Shown: positions 29,047 to 37,054 of the stretch, piece after piece
Position numbering within the stretch: the first letter of the stretch is position 1
How the letters are laid out: every line of letters starts with the position of its first letter
Source: Fen-1231 sp035286465
GTDB taxonomy: Bacteria; Gemmatimonadota; Gemmatimonadetes; Gemmatimonadales; Gemmatimonadaceae
DNA length: 64,000 bases
Assembly (NCBI GenBank): GCA_035286465.1
Contig: DATEDF010000023.1
Coordinates: 1 to 64,000, forward strand
Direction of reading: 5' to 3'
Notes under the pieces: generated by a model
What the model was told of the DNA's origin: nothing
What the model saw: only the letters and a program-made list of their open reading frames with translations
Database searches by the model: none
Made by a program: the position numbers and the translations under genes

Positions 29047-30339
29047 GTGACGACAGCCCTCCACCAGCGAAGCGGCGAGCTCTCGAGTGCCGAGATCCTG
29101 CTCTGGCAGGGGAAGTTCCGGCGCACGTTCGTCGTGCTGGTGGGATTCGGCACGATCGCGCTGAAATGGGCGGACGTGCTTTCCGCCGATTCGGTCGTCG
29201 CGCGGCGCATCGGCGCGCATTCCGCGCTGCTCATCGGGCTCGCGATGATCGTCGCGTACCTGATCTTCAATCAGGTCGTCCTGGTACTCGTGCGCCGGCG
29301 TGCGCACGCGGGGCTGGTGGAGATCGCCTCGACCATCGCGGTGGACATGGCGCTCCTCTTCGGCATCATGTTCGTCGTCACGCCGCCGATCGAGTACTCG
29401 CGGGGGCTGATCATCTCGATCTTCACGGTGATGCTCACGCAGCTCTACTTCGGGCAGCGGGCGACGCTCTGGCACGTGTTCTGCGTGGCGCTCTTCTACA
29501 CGGTGGTGGTGCTGGCGGCGGCGGGGCAGGGCCGGCTCAACGCTCCCGGGGAGAGCCTCTGGAACCTCGCGCTCTTCATGTTGGGCGTGCTGATCTTCGT
29601 CGGCCTGCAGGGGCAGATCACGCAGCGGCTCGGGCGGATCGTACAGGTGTTCGAGCGCGCGCAGAGCGGCGACTTCTCGCTGCAATACGACGAGAGCCTC
29701 GACCGGATGCCGGACGCGATCACGGTCGTCGGCCGGGCGTACAATCGGATGCGCGGGCACCTCGAGATGATCGTGCTGACGGATCCGCTCTCCGGGTGCT
29801 TCAATCGTCGGGGGTTCGAGCAGCTGACGACGCGCGAGGTCTCGCGCGCCGTGCGCGGTGCGCATCCGATGGCGGTGCTGGCCATTGACGTGGATCACTT
29901 CAAGCTCATCAACGACGAGTTCGGGCATCTCACGGGCGACGAGGTGCTGCGTGAGATGGGCGCGCTGCTCCGGGAGACGGCGCGGCTCGGCGACGTCGTG
30001 GCGCGGATCGGCGGCGAGGAGTTCGAGATACTCGCGCCGGACACCAACGCCGAGGGCGCGCGGATCCTTGCCGAGCGCGTTCAGCACGCCTTCCGCACGA
30101 AACGCTTCGCGAGCGTCGGCGGCCGGCGGAAGATCTCGATCAGCATCGGGATCGCCGCGGAGGTCGCGCGCAACGACCAGATCGCCGGCACGCTCATCGC
30201 GCGCGCGGACGAGGCGCTCTACGTGGCGAAGCGGAACGGGCGCGACCGGTCGGAGCTCTGGCACCCGGGGCTGCGCGCCGTGGACGGCAGCCTGCCCGGG
30301 CGGCGGACGCTCGAGCAGCACGCGATGGGAGAGGATTAG
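29047..30339 (+). CDS. Membrane diguanylate cyclase (GGDEF domain)
   Basis: 430 residues from GTG 29047; the frame is open further upstream but overlaps the previous gene. About six membrane helices (FVVLVGFGTIALKW onward) occupy residues 25-190, then a HAMP-like linker and the GGDEF domain: TDPLSGCFNRRGFEQL, DVDHFKLINDEFGHLTGDEV and the active signature GGEEF at residues 322-326. The inhibitory I-site RLGD (Arg313-Asp316) stands exactly five residues before it, so product feedback by c-di-GMP is expected. It makes c-di-GMP from two GTP at the inner membrane; the membrane sensor ligand is unknown. No ribosome site is clear. Confidence 0.9.
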   Translation: MTTALHQRSGELSSAEILLWQGKFRRTFVVLVGFGTIALKWADVLSADSVVARRIGAHSALLIGLAMIVAYLIFNQVVLVLVRRRAHAGLVEIASTIAVDMALLFGIMFVVTPPIEYSRGLIISIFTVMLTQLYFGQRATLWHVFCVALFYTVVVLAAAGQGRLNAPGESLWNLALFMLGVLIFVGLQGQITQRLGRIVQVFERAQSGDFSLQYDESLDRMPDAITVVGRAYNRMRGHLEMIVLTDPLSGCFNRRGFEQLTTREVSRAVRGAHPMAVLAIDVDHFKLINDEFGHLTGDEVLREMGALLRETARLGDVVARIGGEEFEILAPDTNAEGARILAERVQHAFRTKRFASVGGRRKISISIGIAAEVARNDQIAGTLIARADEALYVAKRNGRDRSELWHPGLRAVDGSLPGRRTLEQHAMGED

Positions 30340-30362
30340 CGCCCGCCTGCGCCCGTGTGGGC

Positions 30363-31280
30363 CTACGGCGCGCGCAGCGTTCCCTCGCTGATCAGGACCG
30401 CGCGGCCGCCCACACGAATCGCCGTGATCGTTCCTGCCGTCTTGTCGGCCTCGATCTCGAGGCGGCTCGCGCGTCGCATCTCGATCCCCTGGTCCACCGT
30501 CCACGCGAAGGTGCCGTCCGGTTGCTGCGCGCGAGCGGCGAGATAGCCCGCGAAGCACGCCGCAGCCGAGCCGGTCGCGGGATCTTCCGGCACGTTGAGT
30601 CGCGGGGCGAACATCCGGGCGCGATAGTGCGCCGCGCCGCCGCCGGGGTCGTGCGCGAACACGAAGACCTCCGGCGCCCAGCTCGACGCAAGCGTTGCCT
30701 CCCAGCGCTCGATCCGGAGGCGCGCGCGACTGACTGCTTCCACGGATCGCAGCGGAACGAGCAGAAAGGGAATGCCGCACGAGATCGCCTGCGGCGCGTT
30801 CGGCGCGCCGAGCACGTCCTCAGTGTCGAGCGAGAGGATCTCCGCGAGCGCGGTGCGCGGCGGCGGCATCGGCCCGATCTCGGGGAGCTGCGCGACGGAG
30901 AACCGCGCGAACGCTGTGCCGTCCTTCCCGGCGCGCACCGTCACCGGCACCGGCCCGACGCCCTCCTCGAGCACGAGGTGCGCGTCGGTACCCGGCGCCG
31001 CGCCAGGTTCGCCCAGCGCGTGGAGCACGATCGCGGTGCCGATCGTGGGATGGCCCGCAAAGGGGATTTCCCCGCCGGGCGTGAAGATGCGGACGCGCCG
31101 CGTGTGCGCGGGGTTCGCCGGCGGGTAGCAGAACGTCGTCTCCGAGTAATTGAACTCGCGCGCGATGGCGAGGAGCGACGCCTCGGAGATGCCGGGCGCG
31201 TCGGGGAAGACCGCGAGCGGATTGCCGCCGAAGGGGACGGAGGTGAAGACGTCGAGCGTGACGTAGTGGTGAGCGGGCAT
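30363..31280 (-). CDS. PhzF-family isomerase/epimerase-like protein
   Basis: 305 residues, normal for the PhzF fold (two related halves). Seen: YVTLDVFTSVPFGGNPLAVF at the start, the catalytic-glutamate region NYSETTF (family Glu45 equivalent), GGEIPFAGHPTIGTA, and DPATGSAAACFAGYL in the second half. PhzF enzymes act in phenazine synthesis, but most bacterial members are of unknown substrate, and no phenazine genes are nearby. It ends 17 bp downstream of the preceding P5C dehydrogenase on the same strand, so the two are likely one transcript and this member may act on an amino-acid-derived compound. Confidence 0.9.
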   Translation of the reverse strand: MPAHHYVTLDVFTSVPFGGNPLAVFPDAPGISEASLLAIAREFNYSETTFCYPPANPAHTRRVRIFTPGGEIPFAGHPTIGTAIVLHALGEPGAAPGTDAHLVLEEGVGPVPVTVRAGKDGTAFARFSVAQLPEIGPMPPPRTALAEILSLDTEDVLGAPNAPQAISCGIPFLLVPLRSVEAVSRARLRIERWEATLASSWAPEVFVFAHDPGGGAAHYRARMFAPRLNVPEDPATGSAAACFAGYLAARAQQPDGTFAWTVDQGIEMRRASRLEIEADKTAGTITAIRVGGRAVLISEGTLRAP

Positions 31281-31297
31281 CGTGCGAACTTGTGCCG

Positions 31298-32923
31298 TTA
31301 CTCCGCCCCCATGAACGGGTACCGGTAGTCCGTCGGCGGGACGAAGGTCTCCTTCACCGTCCGGGCGCTCACCCAGCGCACGAGGTTCAGCTTCGAGCCC
31401 GCCTTGTCGTTCGTTCCCGACGCGCGCGCGCCGCCGAACGGCTGCTGGCCGACCACCGCGCCCGTGGGCTTGTCGTTGACGTAGAAGTTCCCCGCCGCGT
31501 GGCGGAGCAGCTCGTGCGCGTCGAGAATCGCGCGGCGCTCGCGCGCGAACACGGCGCCCGTGAGTGCGTAGGGCGACGTCGCGTCCACGACGCCGAGCGT
31601 CTCCCGCCACTTCGCGTCGTCGTACACGTAGGCCGTCACGACCGGCCCGAAGATCTCCTCGCAGAGCAACCGGTACGCCGGGTCGTCGGTCTGCACGAGC
31701 GTGGGCTCGATGAACCACCCCACGTCGCCCTTGGCCCCGCCGCCGGCGAGAATCCTGGCATTCTTCTTCGCGTCGCCGAGGTACGCGCTGATGCGCTCGA
31801 ACGCGGCCTTGTCAATCACGGCGCCCATGAAGTTCCGGAAGTCGGCGACGTCGCCCATCCGGATCTCCTTCATCATGGCGAGCGTGCGGTCGCGCACGTC
31901 GTTCCAGAGCGACTTTGGCACGTAGACGCGGCTCGCCGCCGAGCATTTCTGTCCCTGGTACTCGAATCCGCCGCGGACGATCGCCACCGCCAGCGCCGCC
32001 GGATCGGCCGACGGGTGCGCCACGATGAAATCCTTGCCACCCGTCTCGCCGACCAGGCGCGGGTACGTCCGGTAGCGTTCGATGTTCGTGCCCACCGTGC
32101 GCCACATGGACTGGAACACCTCGGTGCTTCCGGTGAAGTGCACGCCGGCCAGGTCCGGGTGCGTCAGCACCTCGTTGGAGACCGTCACGGCGTTGCCGGG
32201 CACGAAGTTGATCACGCCATCCGGGAGTCCGGCCTCGCGAAGCAGGCACATGATGTGCCACGACGAGAGCACCGCGGCTGCGGCCGGCTTCCACACCACC
32301 GTGCACCCCATCAGCGCGGGCGACGTCGGGAGGTTTCCGCAGATCGCCGTGAAGTTGAAGGGCGTGATCGCGTAGACGAATCCCTCGAGGCCGCGATAGT
32401 CCATCCGATTCCACATCCCGCTCGAGGAGACCGGCTGTTCGGCCATCAGCTCGCCCGCGAAGGCGACGTTCCATCGCCAGAAGTCAATCAGCTCGCACGC
32501 CGCATCAATCTCGGCCTGGAACGCCGTCTTGGACTGGCCGAGCATCGTCGCGGCGTTGAGCGTGCTCCGCCACGAGGTCGAGAGCAGGTCGGCCGCCTTG
32601 AGGAGGACCGCGGCGCGTTCCTCCCAGCGCCAGGAGGCCCATTCGCGCCGGGCGTCCTTCGCGGCGGCGATGGCCGCGCGCACGTCGTCGGGGCGCGCCT
32701 TGTGCCACGTCGCGGTGACGTGGCGGTGCTTGTGCGGCGACGTCGCCTTCGCGACATCGCCCGTGCGGATTTCCTTGCCGCCGATGATGAGGGGGATCTC
32801 GGGGCACTCGCCTTCCATCGCGGCGAGGCGCGCCTTGAGTTCGGCGCGCTCCGCGCTGCCGGGAGCGTACGCGCGGATGGGCTCGTTGAGGGCGGGGGGG
32901 AGGAGCGAGACGGTATTGGACAT
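31298..32923 (-). CDS. pruA: L-glutamate gamma-semialdehyde (P5C) dehydrogenase
   Basis: 541 residues, the length of the ALDH4A1-type enzyme. Recognisable stretches are QAEIDAACELIDFWRWN, YRGLEGFVYAITPFNFTAI, HFTGSTEVF, LVGETGGKDF with the general-base Glu, and FEYQGQKCSAASRVYVP with nucleophile Cys327. It oxidises glutamate semialdehyde/P5C to glutamate with NAD in the second step of proline breakdown. It is a stand-alone enzyme rather than part of a PutA fusion; proline dehydrogenase is not in the window. ATG 32923 is the first start in frame with family similarity; upstream sequence is pyrimidine-rich without a ribosome site. The PhzF-like gene follows. Confidence 0.95.
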   Translation of the reverse strand: MSNTVSLLPPALNEPIRAYAPGSAERAELKARLAAMEGECPEIPLIIGGKEIRTGDVAKATSPHKHRHVTATWHKARPDDVRAAIAAAKDARREWASWRWEERAAVLLKAADLLSTSWRSTLNAATMLGQSKTAFQAEIDAACELIDFWRWNVAFAGELMAEQPVSSSGMWNRMDYRGLEGFVYAITPFNFTAICGNLPTSPALMGCTVVWKPAAAAVLSSWHIMCLLREAGLPDGVINFVPGNAVTVSNEVLTHPDLAGVHFTGSTEVFQSMWRTVGTNIERYRTYPRLVGETGGKDFIVAHPSADPAALAVAIVRGGFEYQGQKCSAASRVYVPKSLWNDVRDRTLAMMKEIRMGDVADFRNFMGAVIDKAAFERISAYLGDAKKNARILAGGGAKGDVGWFIEPTLVQTDDPAYRLLCEEIFGPVVTAYVYDDAKWRETLGVVDATSPYALTGAVFARERRAILDAHELLRHAAGNFYVNDKPTGAVVGQQPFGGARASGTNDKAGSKLNLVRWVSARTVKETFVPPTDYRYPFMGAE

Positions 32924-33033
32924 GGGGAAAGGGGCAGGGATGCGGGATGCGGAATGCCGAACTTTGGAAAGATACCCACCGCAGGGGCGGTCGCGCGCTT
33001 TGCGTGACCGGTGTTGGGGGCTATCGTGAGCGC

Positions 33034-33861
33034 ATGCCCTGCGCGCAAGCTCGTCGCCGGCCGGCCGCCGTGCCGTGCGCCCTTCTCGCGGCCGCGCTCG
33101 GGACTGCCGGATGCGTGAAGGACGTGGTGAGCTGGAGCGAGGAGACGCGCGTCGGCGGCCCGCCCGCCGCGAGCGCCCGGCTGGTGCTCGGGGCGAATGG
33201 GGCGCCCGCGTTCGTCGCGGCGTGGACCCCGCCCACGACTCCGGGCGGATCAACCATCTGCCCGGGGTCCCTAGCGGCCGCGCCGGCGCGTGGCGACACC
33301 GCGTTCGCGGCGTGGTGGGCGAGCCGGGGCGACAGCACCGCTGTCCTGGTCGCGGCGCGGTCGAACGATCGCGGACGCGCGTGGGGCGAGGCGGTCATCG
33401 CGGACTCGACCGATCGCGGGCGCACGGGGTGCCGCCGGGCCGCGCCCTTCCTCGCCGTGGATTCGCTCACCGGGAATGTCCACCTGGCGTACTTTCTCGA
33501 GGCGCCGGAGGGGCCCGGCGTGTTTCTCACCCACTCGATGGAGGGCGGGGCGATGTTCCACGCGCCGGTGCCGGTGGTCTACGGCGAGCGCCCCTCGGCG
33601 GCGGCGGTCGCCGCCCGGGGCGACACGGTGGCGGTGGCGTTCACCGACCCGAACGCCGCGGCGCCGCAGCTCTGGCTCGCCATCTCGCGCTCGACGGGCC
33701 ACATTCTCGAACAGCGCGCGCGCGTCTCGTCCCCGGCCGCCTCGGCCTCGCGCCCGGCGGTCGCCCTCCGCGGTGACCGGATCGCCGTGGCCTGGTACGA
33801 AACGGCGCGCGGCAGCGAGACCGGGACGACGGTCATCCGCACCGGCCGGCTTCGCCCCTAG
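33034..33861 (+). CDS. Lipoprotein with sialidase/BNR-like repeats
   Basis: 275 residues. A lipoprotein signal runs from an Arg-rich N-terminus through ALLAAALGTAGC (lipobox Cys). The mature chain has repeated beta-strand blocks of propeller type, with an Asp-box-like SNDRGRAWGEAV and the strands AAPFLAVDSLTGNVHLAYFL and PAVALRGDRIAVAWYE. A catalytic sialidase Arg triad cannot be assigned, so enzymatic activity is doubtful; a binding or structural propeller is as likely. Its in-frame 5' extension to 32947 has no family support and is left out. Confidence 0.7.
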   Translation: MPCAQARRRPAAVPCALLAAALGTAGCVKDVVSWSEETRVGGPPAASARLVLGANGAPAFVAAWTPPTTPGGSTICPGSLAAAPARGDTAFAAWWASRGDSTAVLVAARSNDRGRAWGEAVIADSTDRGRTGCRRAAPFLAVDSLTGNVHLAYFLEAPEGPGVFLTHSMEGGAMFHAPVPVVYGERPSAAAVAARGDTVAVAFTDPNAAAPQLWLAISRSTGHILEQRARVSSPAASASRPAVALRGDRIAVAWYETARGSETGTTVIRTGRLRP

Positions 33862-33928
33862 TCCATCCTGTTCCCTGGCCCTCCCTGTCCCCTCCTTGTC
33901 CCTTGTCCCTCTCACTTGCCCCTCTCCG
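33862..33928. other. Polypyrimidine tract before receiver gene
   Basis: The 67-bp gap consists mostly of CCCT, CCTT and TCCC words. The opposite strand therefore has many GGG runs at short spacing and could form G-quadruplexes. No ribosome site is possible in this stretch for the TTG start of the following gene. Confidence 0.6.
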
Positions 33929-34624
33929 TTGAACGTTCTCCTCGCCGACGACGACCCCACGATGCGCCTGCTGCTCTCCCGCGTGCTGGAGCGCGCGGGG
34001 CATTCCGTCGTGCGGGCGGCCGCCGACGGGGTGGAGGCGTGGGAGGCGTTTCAGACGGCGCGGTCGCCGCTCCTCATCCTCGACTGGGAGATGCCCCGTC
34101 TCGACGGCCTCGAGCTCTGCCGCCGCATCCGCGCGTCGGACCGGGGTGACGAGCCGTTCATCCTGGTCGTGACGGCGCGTGACCGCACTGAAGACCTCGC
34201 GGCGGTGCTCGACGCGGGCGCGGACGACTACATGGCGAAACCGGTGACCGCCGACAACCTGCAGGCGCGACTGCGCATCGCGGAGCGCCGGATCGAGGTG
34301 TCGGCGGCGCGCCGGCAGGCCGACGAGGAGTTGCGCAAGGCGCGCTACCTCGCCGGCATCGGCGAAACGTCGCTCGCGCTGCAGCACGAAATCAACAATC
34401 CACTAGCCGCGCTCCTCTCGCACGCCGCGCTCCTGGAGCAGGGGATGGTGAAGGAGCAGGAGAAGGACGACGCGGTGCGGACCATCGTGCAGCAGGCTAA
34501 ACGGATCGGCGAGGTGATCAAGCGGCTCCGGCAGCTCGACCAGCCGAGGAGCGTCGAGTACCTCGGATCGTCGCGCATGCTCGACATCAAGCCGGCCGGC
34601 ACGGATCCGAAGCCGGAGCCGTGA
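33929..34624 (+). CDS. Response regulator receiver fused to a DHp (HisKA-like) domain, no ATPase
   Basis: 231 residues from TTG 33929, the only start at the domain boundary. Residues 1-125 are a CheY-like receiver: acidic pair in LLADDDP, phospho-acceptor Asp52 in LLILDWEMPRLDG, and the Lys in YMAKPV. A coiled linker (IEVSAARRQADEELRKARYL) leads to an H-box, LALQHEINNPLAALLSHAALL, with His153, and a second helix, together a DHp dimerisation/phosphotransfer domain. The chain stops there: no HATPase N, G1 or G2 box. It could pass phosphate between Asp52 and His153 or to a partner, as an Spo0B-like relay piece. Its stop overlaps the endonuclease IV GTG by 4 bp. Confidence 0.88.
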   Translation: MNVLLADDDPTMRLLLSRVLERAGHSVVRAAADGVEAWEAFQTARSPLLILDWEMPRLDGLELCRRIRASDRGDEPFILVVTARDRTEDLAAVLDAGADDYMAKPVTADNLQARLRIAERRIEVSAARRQADEELRKARYLAGIGETSLALQHEINNPLAALLSHAALLEQGMVKEQEKDDAVRTIVQQAKRIGEVIKRLRQLDQPRSVEYLGSSRMLDIKPAGTDPKPEP

Positions 34625-35526
34625 GCGAGCGGTTCCTCGGCGCGCACACCCCCGACGCCGGTGGCCTCGTGATGGCCGTGCGCCGGGCGGCGGCCGCCCG
34701 GATGCGCGCCCTCCAGCTCTTCAGCGCGCCACCGGTCTACTACAACGAGAAGCTGACGGTGAAGCCCGACCGGGCGGCCCGATTTCGCGAGGCGCTGGAG
34801 GCCGCCGGCATCCAGCCGCGCCACGTGCTGGTGCACGGGGCGTACGTGCTCAACACGGCCTCGAGCGAGCCGGTGAAGGCCGCGCGGGCGAAGAGCGCGC
34901 TCGCGAAGGAGCTGGAGCGCTCGACGGCGCTGGGGGTGGGCGGGTTCTGCTTCCATCCCGGATCGGCCGGAACCGGCGACCCGATCGAGGCGTGCGACCG
35001 CGTGGGGGATGCGGTCCGCCACGCGCTGGAGACGGTTGCCGCGACCGCCGCCGGGACGCGGGTGCTCATCGAGAACACGGCCGGCGCCGGTCGCACGATG
35101 GGACGCTCGAGCGAGGAGATCGCGCGCATGCTGTCGCGGATTCCGACAGCGCTGCGCCACCGGGCGGGTTATGGCCTCGACACCTGTCATCTCTTCGCGA
35201 GCGGGCACGACATCGCGCGCTCGGCCGAGGCGCTCCACGGCGTGCTCGACGCGTTCGAGCAGGTGATCGGCGAGCCGCCGGCCTTCTTTCACCTGAACGA
35301 CAGCCAGCACCCGTTCGCGTCGAACAAGGACCGCCACGCGCTCCTCGGCGCGGGCACGATCGGGCTGGAGCCCTTCCGATGGCTCCTCCGGGACCCGCGC
35401 TCCGAGGGGATTCCGCTCATCCTCGAGACGCCGCACGAGCGGGAGGAGGTGGCGGAGGACGATCCGAGCCCCGATCCGGCGGACGTGCGAATGATGGAGC
35501 TGTTGCGGGGGCTGCTGCCGACGTAG
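34621..35526 (+). CDS. nfo: Endonuclease IV (apurinic/apyrimidinic endonuclease)
   Basis: 301 residues in the Nfo TIM-barrel family. The metal ligands are all visible: His in VLVHGAY, His in CFHPGS, Glu in LIENTAGAG, Asp and His in LDTCHLF, His in FHLNDS, the Asp-x-His pair in NKDRHALLG and Glu in LILETP. It cuts the DNA backbone 5' to abasic sites in base-excision repair. The GTG start overlaps the stop of the receiver-DHp gene (GTGA), so translation is coupled to a signalling gene, an unusual partner for a repair enzyme. Confidence 0.96.
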   Translation: MSERFLGAHTPDAGGLVMAVRRAAAARMRALQLFSAPPVYYNEKLTVKPDRAARFREALEAAGIQPRHVLVHGAYVLNTASSEPVKAARAKSALAKELERSTALGVGGFCFHPGSAGTGDPIEACDRVGDAVRHALETVAATAAGTRVLIENTAGAGRTMGRSSEEIARMLSRIPTALRHRAGYGLDTCHLFASGHDIARSAEALHGVLDAFEQVIGEPPAFFHLNDSQHPFASNKDRHALLGAGTIGLEPFRWLLRDPRSEGIPLILETPHEREEVAEDDPSPDPADVRMMELLRGLLPT

Positions 35527-35532
35527 CCGGGG

Positions 35533-35635
35533 TTCTCCGAGGGGAAACCCGGATTCTCCGAGTGAAAGTCCCTCTTGCGCTCTCGGAGAGGCGCCTTACC
35601 TTCGAGACGTCGGACTTGTGTTCTCCGAGGGGAAT
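35533..35635. repeat. Three TTCTCCGAG boxes upstream of SWIB gene
   Basis: TTCTCCGAGGGGAAA (35533-35547), TTCTCCGAGTGAAAG (35554-35568) and TTCTCCGAGGGGAAT (35621-35635). The first two start 21 bp apart, two helical turns. All lie in the 159-bp gap before the SWIB gene, with a small CTCTCGGAGAG hairpin between boxes two and three. A regulator binding site is a reasonable guess. Confidence 0.6.
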
Positions 35636-35685
35636 CGCGGACGCACGCGGTCCCTTCCACCCAATCCTTTCGAGGAGACTCGTCG

Positions 35686-35973
35686 ATGGCCGCCAAGAAG
35701 AAGGCAAAGAAGAAGTCCAAGAGGAAGCCGAATGCGGCGTTCATGAAGCCCGTGCAGCCGGACGCCACGCTCGCCGCGGTCGTCGGATCGTCCCCGATGC
35801 CGCGGACGGAGCTCACCAAGAAGCTCTGGGGCTACATCAAGCGCAACGGGCTCCAGGACAAGAAGAACCGCCGCATGATCAATGCGGACGACAAGCTCCG
35901 CGCCGTGTTCGGCGGCAAGGGCCAGGTGAACATGTTCGCGATGACGTCTCTGGTGAGCAAGCACGTGCGGTAG
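35686..35973 (+). CDS. Stand-alone SWIB/MDM2-domain protein
   Basis: 95 residues. ATG 35686 follows GAGGAG at good spacing. The N-terminus is a lysine-rich tail (AAKKKAKKKSKRKP), then a SWIB fold: PMPRTELTKKLWGYIKRNGLQD, NRRMINADDKLRAVFGG and VNMFAMTSLVSKHV. In eukaryotes SWIB occurs in chromatin remodelling factors; in bacteria it is a small DNA-associated protein, best known in Chlamydiae. The basic tail suggests nucleic-acid binding. A strong hairpin terminator follows. Confidence 0.92.
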   Translation: MAAKKKAKKKSKRKPNAAFMKPVQPDATLAAVVGSSPMPRTELTKKLWGYIKRNGLQDKKNRRMINADDKLRAVFGGKGQVNMFAMTSLVSKHVR

Positions 35974-36001
35974 CACGGCGAGTTCCAGGTACGTCGCGGA
36001 G

Positions 36002-36031
36002 GGGGCGCATCCCGTCAGCGGGATGCGCCCC
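36002..36031 (+). terminator. Hairpin terminator after SWIB gene
   Basis: A perfect 13-bp stem GGGGCGCATCCCG / CGGGATGCGCCCC with loop TCAG begins 28 bp after the SWIB stop. Only two T follow, so it is a strong hairpin without a proper T-tract. Confidence 0.75.
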
Positions 36032-36132
36032 TTCGGCACTCACGCGCCCTTGCCCGCTCTCGTGCGCGCGGCAGATTCCGGGGACGCTTCCCGTTCTCCA
36101 GCGACTCAACCGATCCGTCGGGGCGACCCCTC

Positions 36133-36951
36133 GTGGCAGCCAAGAAGAACAAGAAGACCTCGGATACGCCGAAGAAGGAGAACGTGGTCGCCGCCGCGCG
36201 CGGCCGCGGGAAGGGTTCGTGGGCGAGCCGCCGCCGGCTCTGGGAGTCCTTCAAGTCGCTCGCCGGCACGATCGCGATTTTCCTCTTCCTGCGCACGTTC
36301 TTTATCGAGGCCTATCGCATCCCGTCGGGGAGCATGATCCCGTCGCTCCTCATCGGCGACTGGCTCTTCGTGAACAAGCTGCGCTACGGGCCGCACGTGC
36401 CGTTCACGCGCTACAACCTGCCGGGCTACGCCGAGCCCGAGCGCGGAGAAGTCGTGGTCTTCGAGTCGCCGTATCAGCCGGACGAGGCCGCCCTGAACGC
36501 CGATCCGACGCCGACGCTCGTGAAACGGCTCATCGGGATGCCGGGCGACACGATCTACATGCGCGAGGGCGTCGTCTACATCAACGGCTTCGCGCAGCCG
36601 CAGGAATACACGTCGCCGGAGCAGGAGAAGGGAGACCCGGACGAGGTGAGTCCGCTCTTCGACTGGCAGAAGCGGGCGGGCCTCGCCGCCTCACGGTTCG
36701 GCGCGGCGCCTGCGCAACCGACCCACGATCACTGGGGCCCGCTTGTGGTGCCGGCCGGACACTTCTTCATGATGGGCGACAACCGCTACCAGTCGAAGGA
36801 CAGCCGCTACTGGGGCGTCGTGCCGCGCAGGAATGTGCGCGGGCGGCCGCTCTTCGTGTATTACTCGTACGTGCCCGGCTACGAGAGCGACCGGCCGGTC
36901 TCGTTTCTCACGGACATCCGGTGGCGTCGGCTCGGGCACTGGATCAAGTGA
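36133..36951 (+). CDS. lepB: Signal peptidase I
   Basis: 272 residues from GTG 36133. A Lys-rich tail and one membrane helix (TIAIFLFLRTFFIEAY) precede the periplasmic catalytic domain. Nucleophile Ser67 is in IPSGSMIPSLLIGD and general-base Lys131 in TLVKRLIGMPGDTI; the box MGDNRYQSKDSRYWGVV completes the family set. It removes signal peptides from exported proteins, many of which are encoded nearby. The N-terminus MAAKKNKK closely resembles that of the preceding SWIB protein. The gene ends at a family A hairpin. Confidence 0.96.
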   Translation: MAAKKNKKTSDTPKKENVVAAARGRGKGSWASRRRLWESFKSLAGTIAIFLFLRTFFIEAYRIPSGSMIPSLLIGDWLFVNKLRYGPHVPFTRYNLPGYAEPERGEVVVFESPYQPDEAALNADPTPTLVKRLIGMPGDTIYMREGVVYINGFAQPQEYTSPEQEKGDPDEVSPLFDWQKRAGLAASRFGAAPAQPTHDHWGPLVVPAGHFFMMGDNRYQSKDSRYWGVVPRRNVRGRPLFVYYSYVPGYESDRPVSFLTDIRWRRLGHWIK

Positions 36952-36974
36952 TGCAAGCCCGACAACGACAACTA

Positions 36975-37035
36975 CGAGTACACGGTAGACCGTAGACCGT
37001 ACGCGGTCTACCGTCTACGGTCTACCGTCTACTCG
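36975..37035. repeat. Heptamer-periodic hairpin, family A copy 3
   Basis: A 61-nt near-perfect palindrome starting CGAGTACACGGTAGACC and ending GGTCTACCGTCTACTCG, built of 7-bp words CGGTAGA/CCGTAGA and complements CGGTCTA/CCGTCTA. It shares the CGAGTA(G/C)AC start with the copies at 8.3 and 18.1 kb and follows the lepB stop by 23 bp. Confidence 0.88.
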
Positions 37036-37054
37036 ACCTTCCCGGGAGGCTCGC

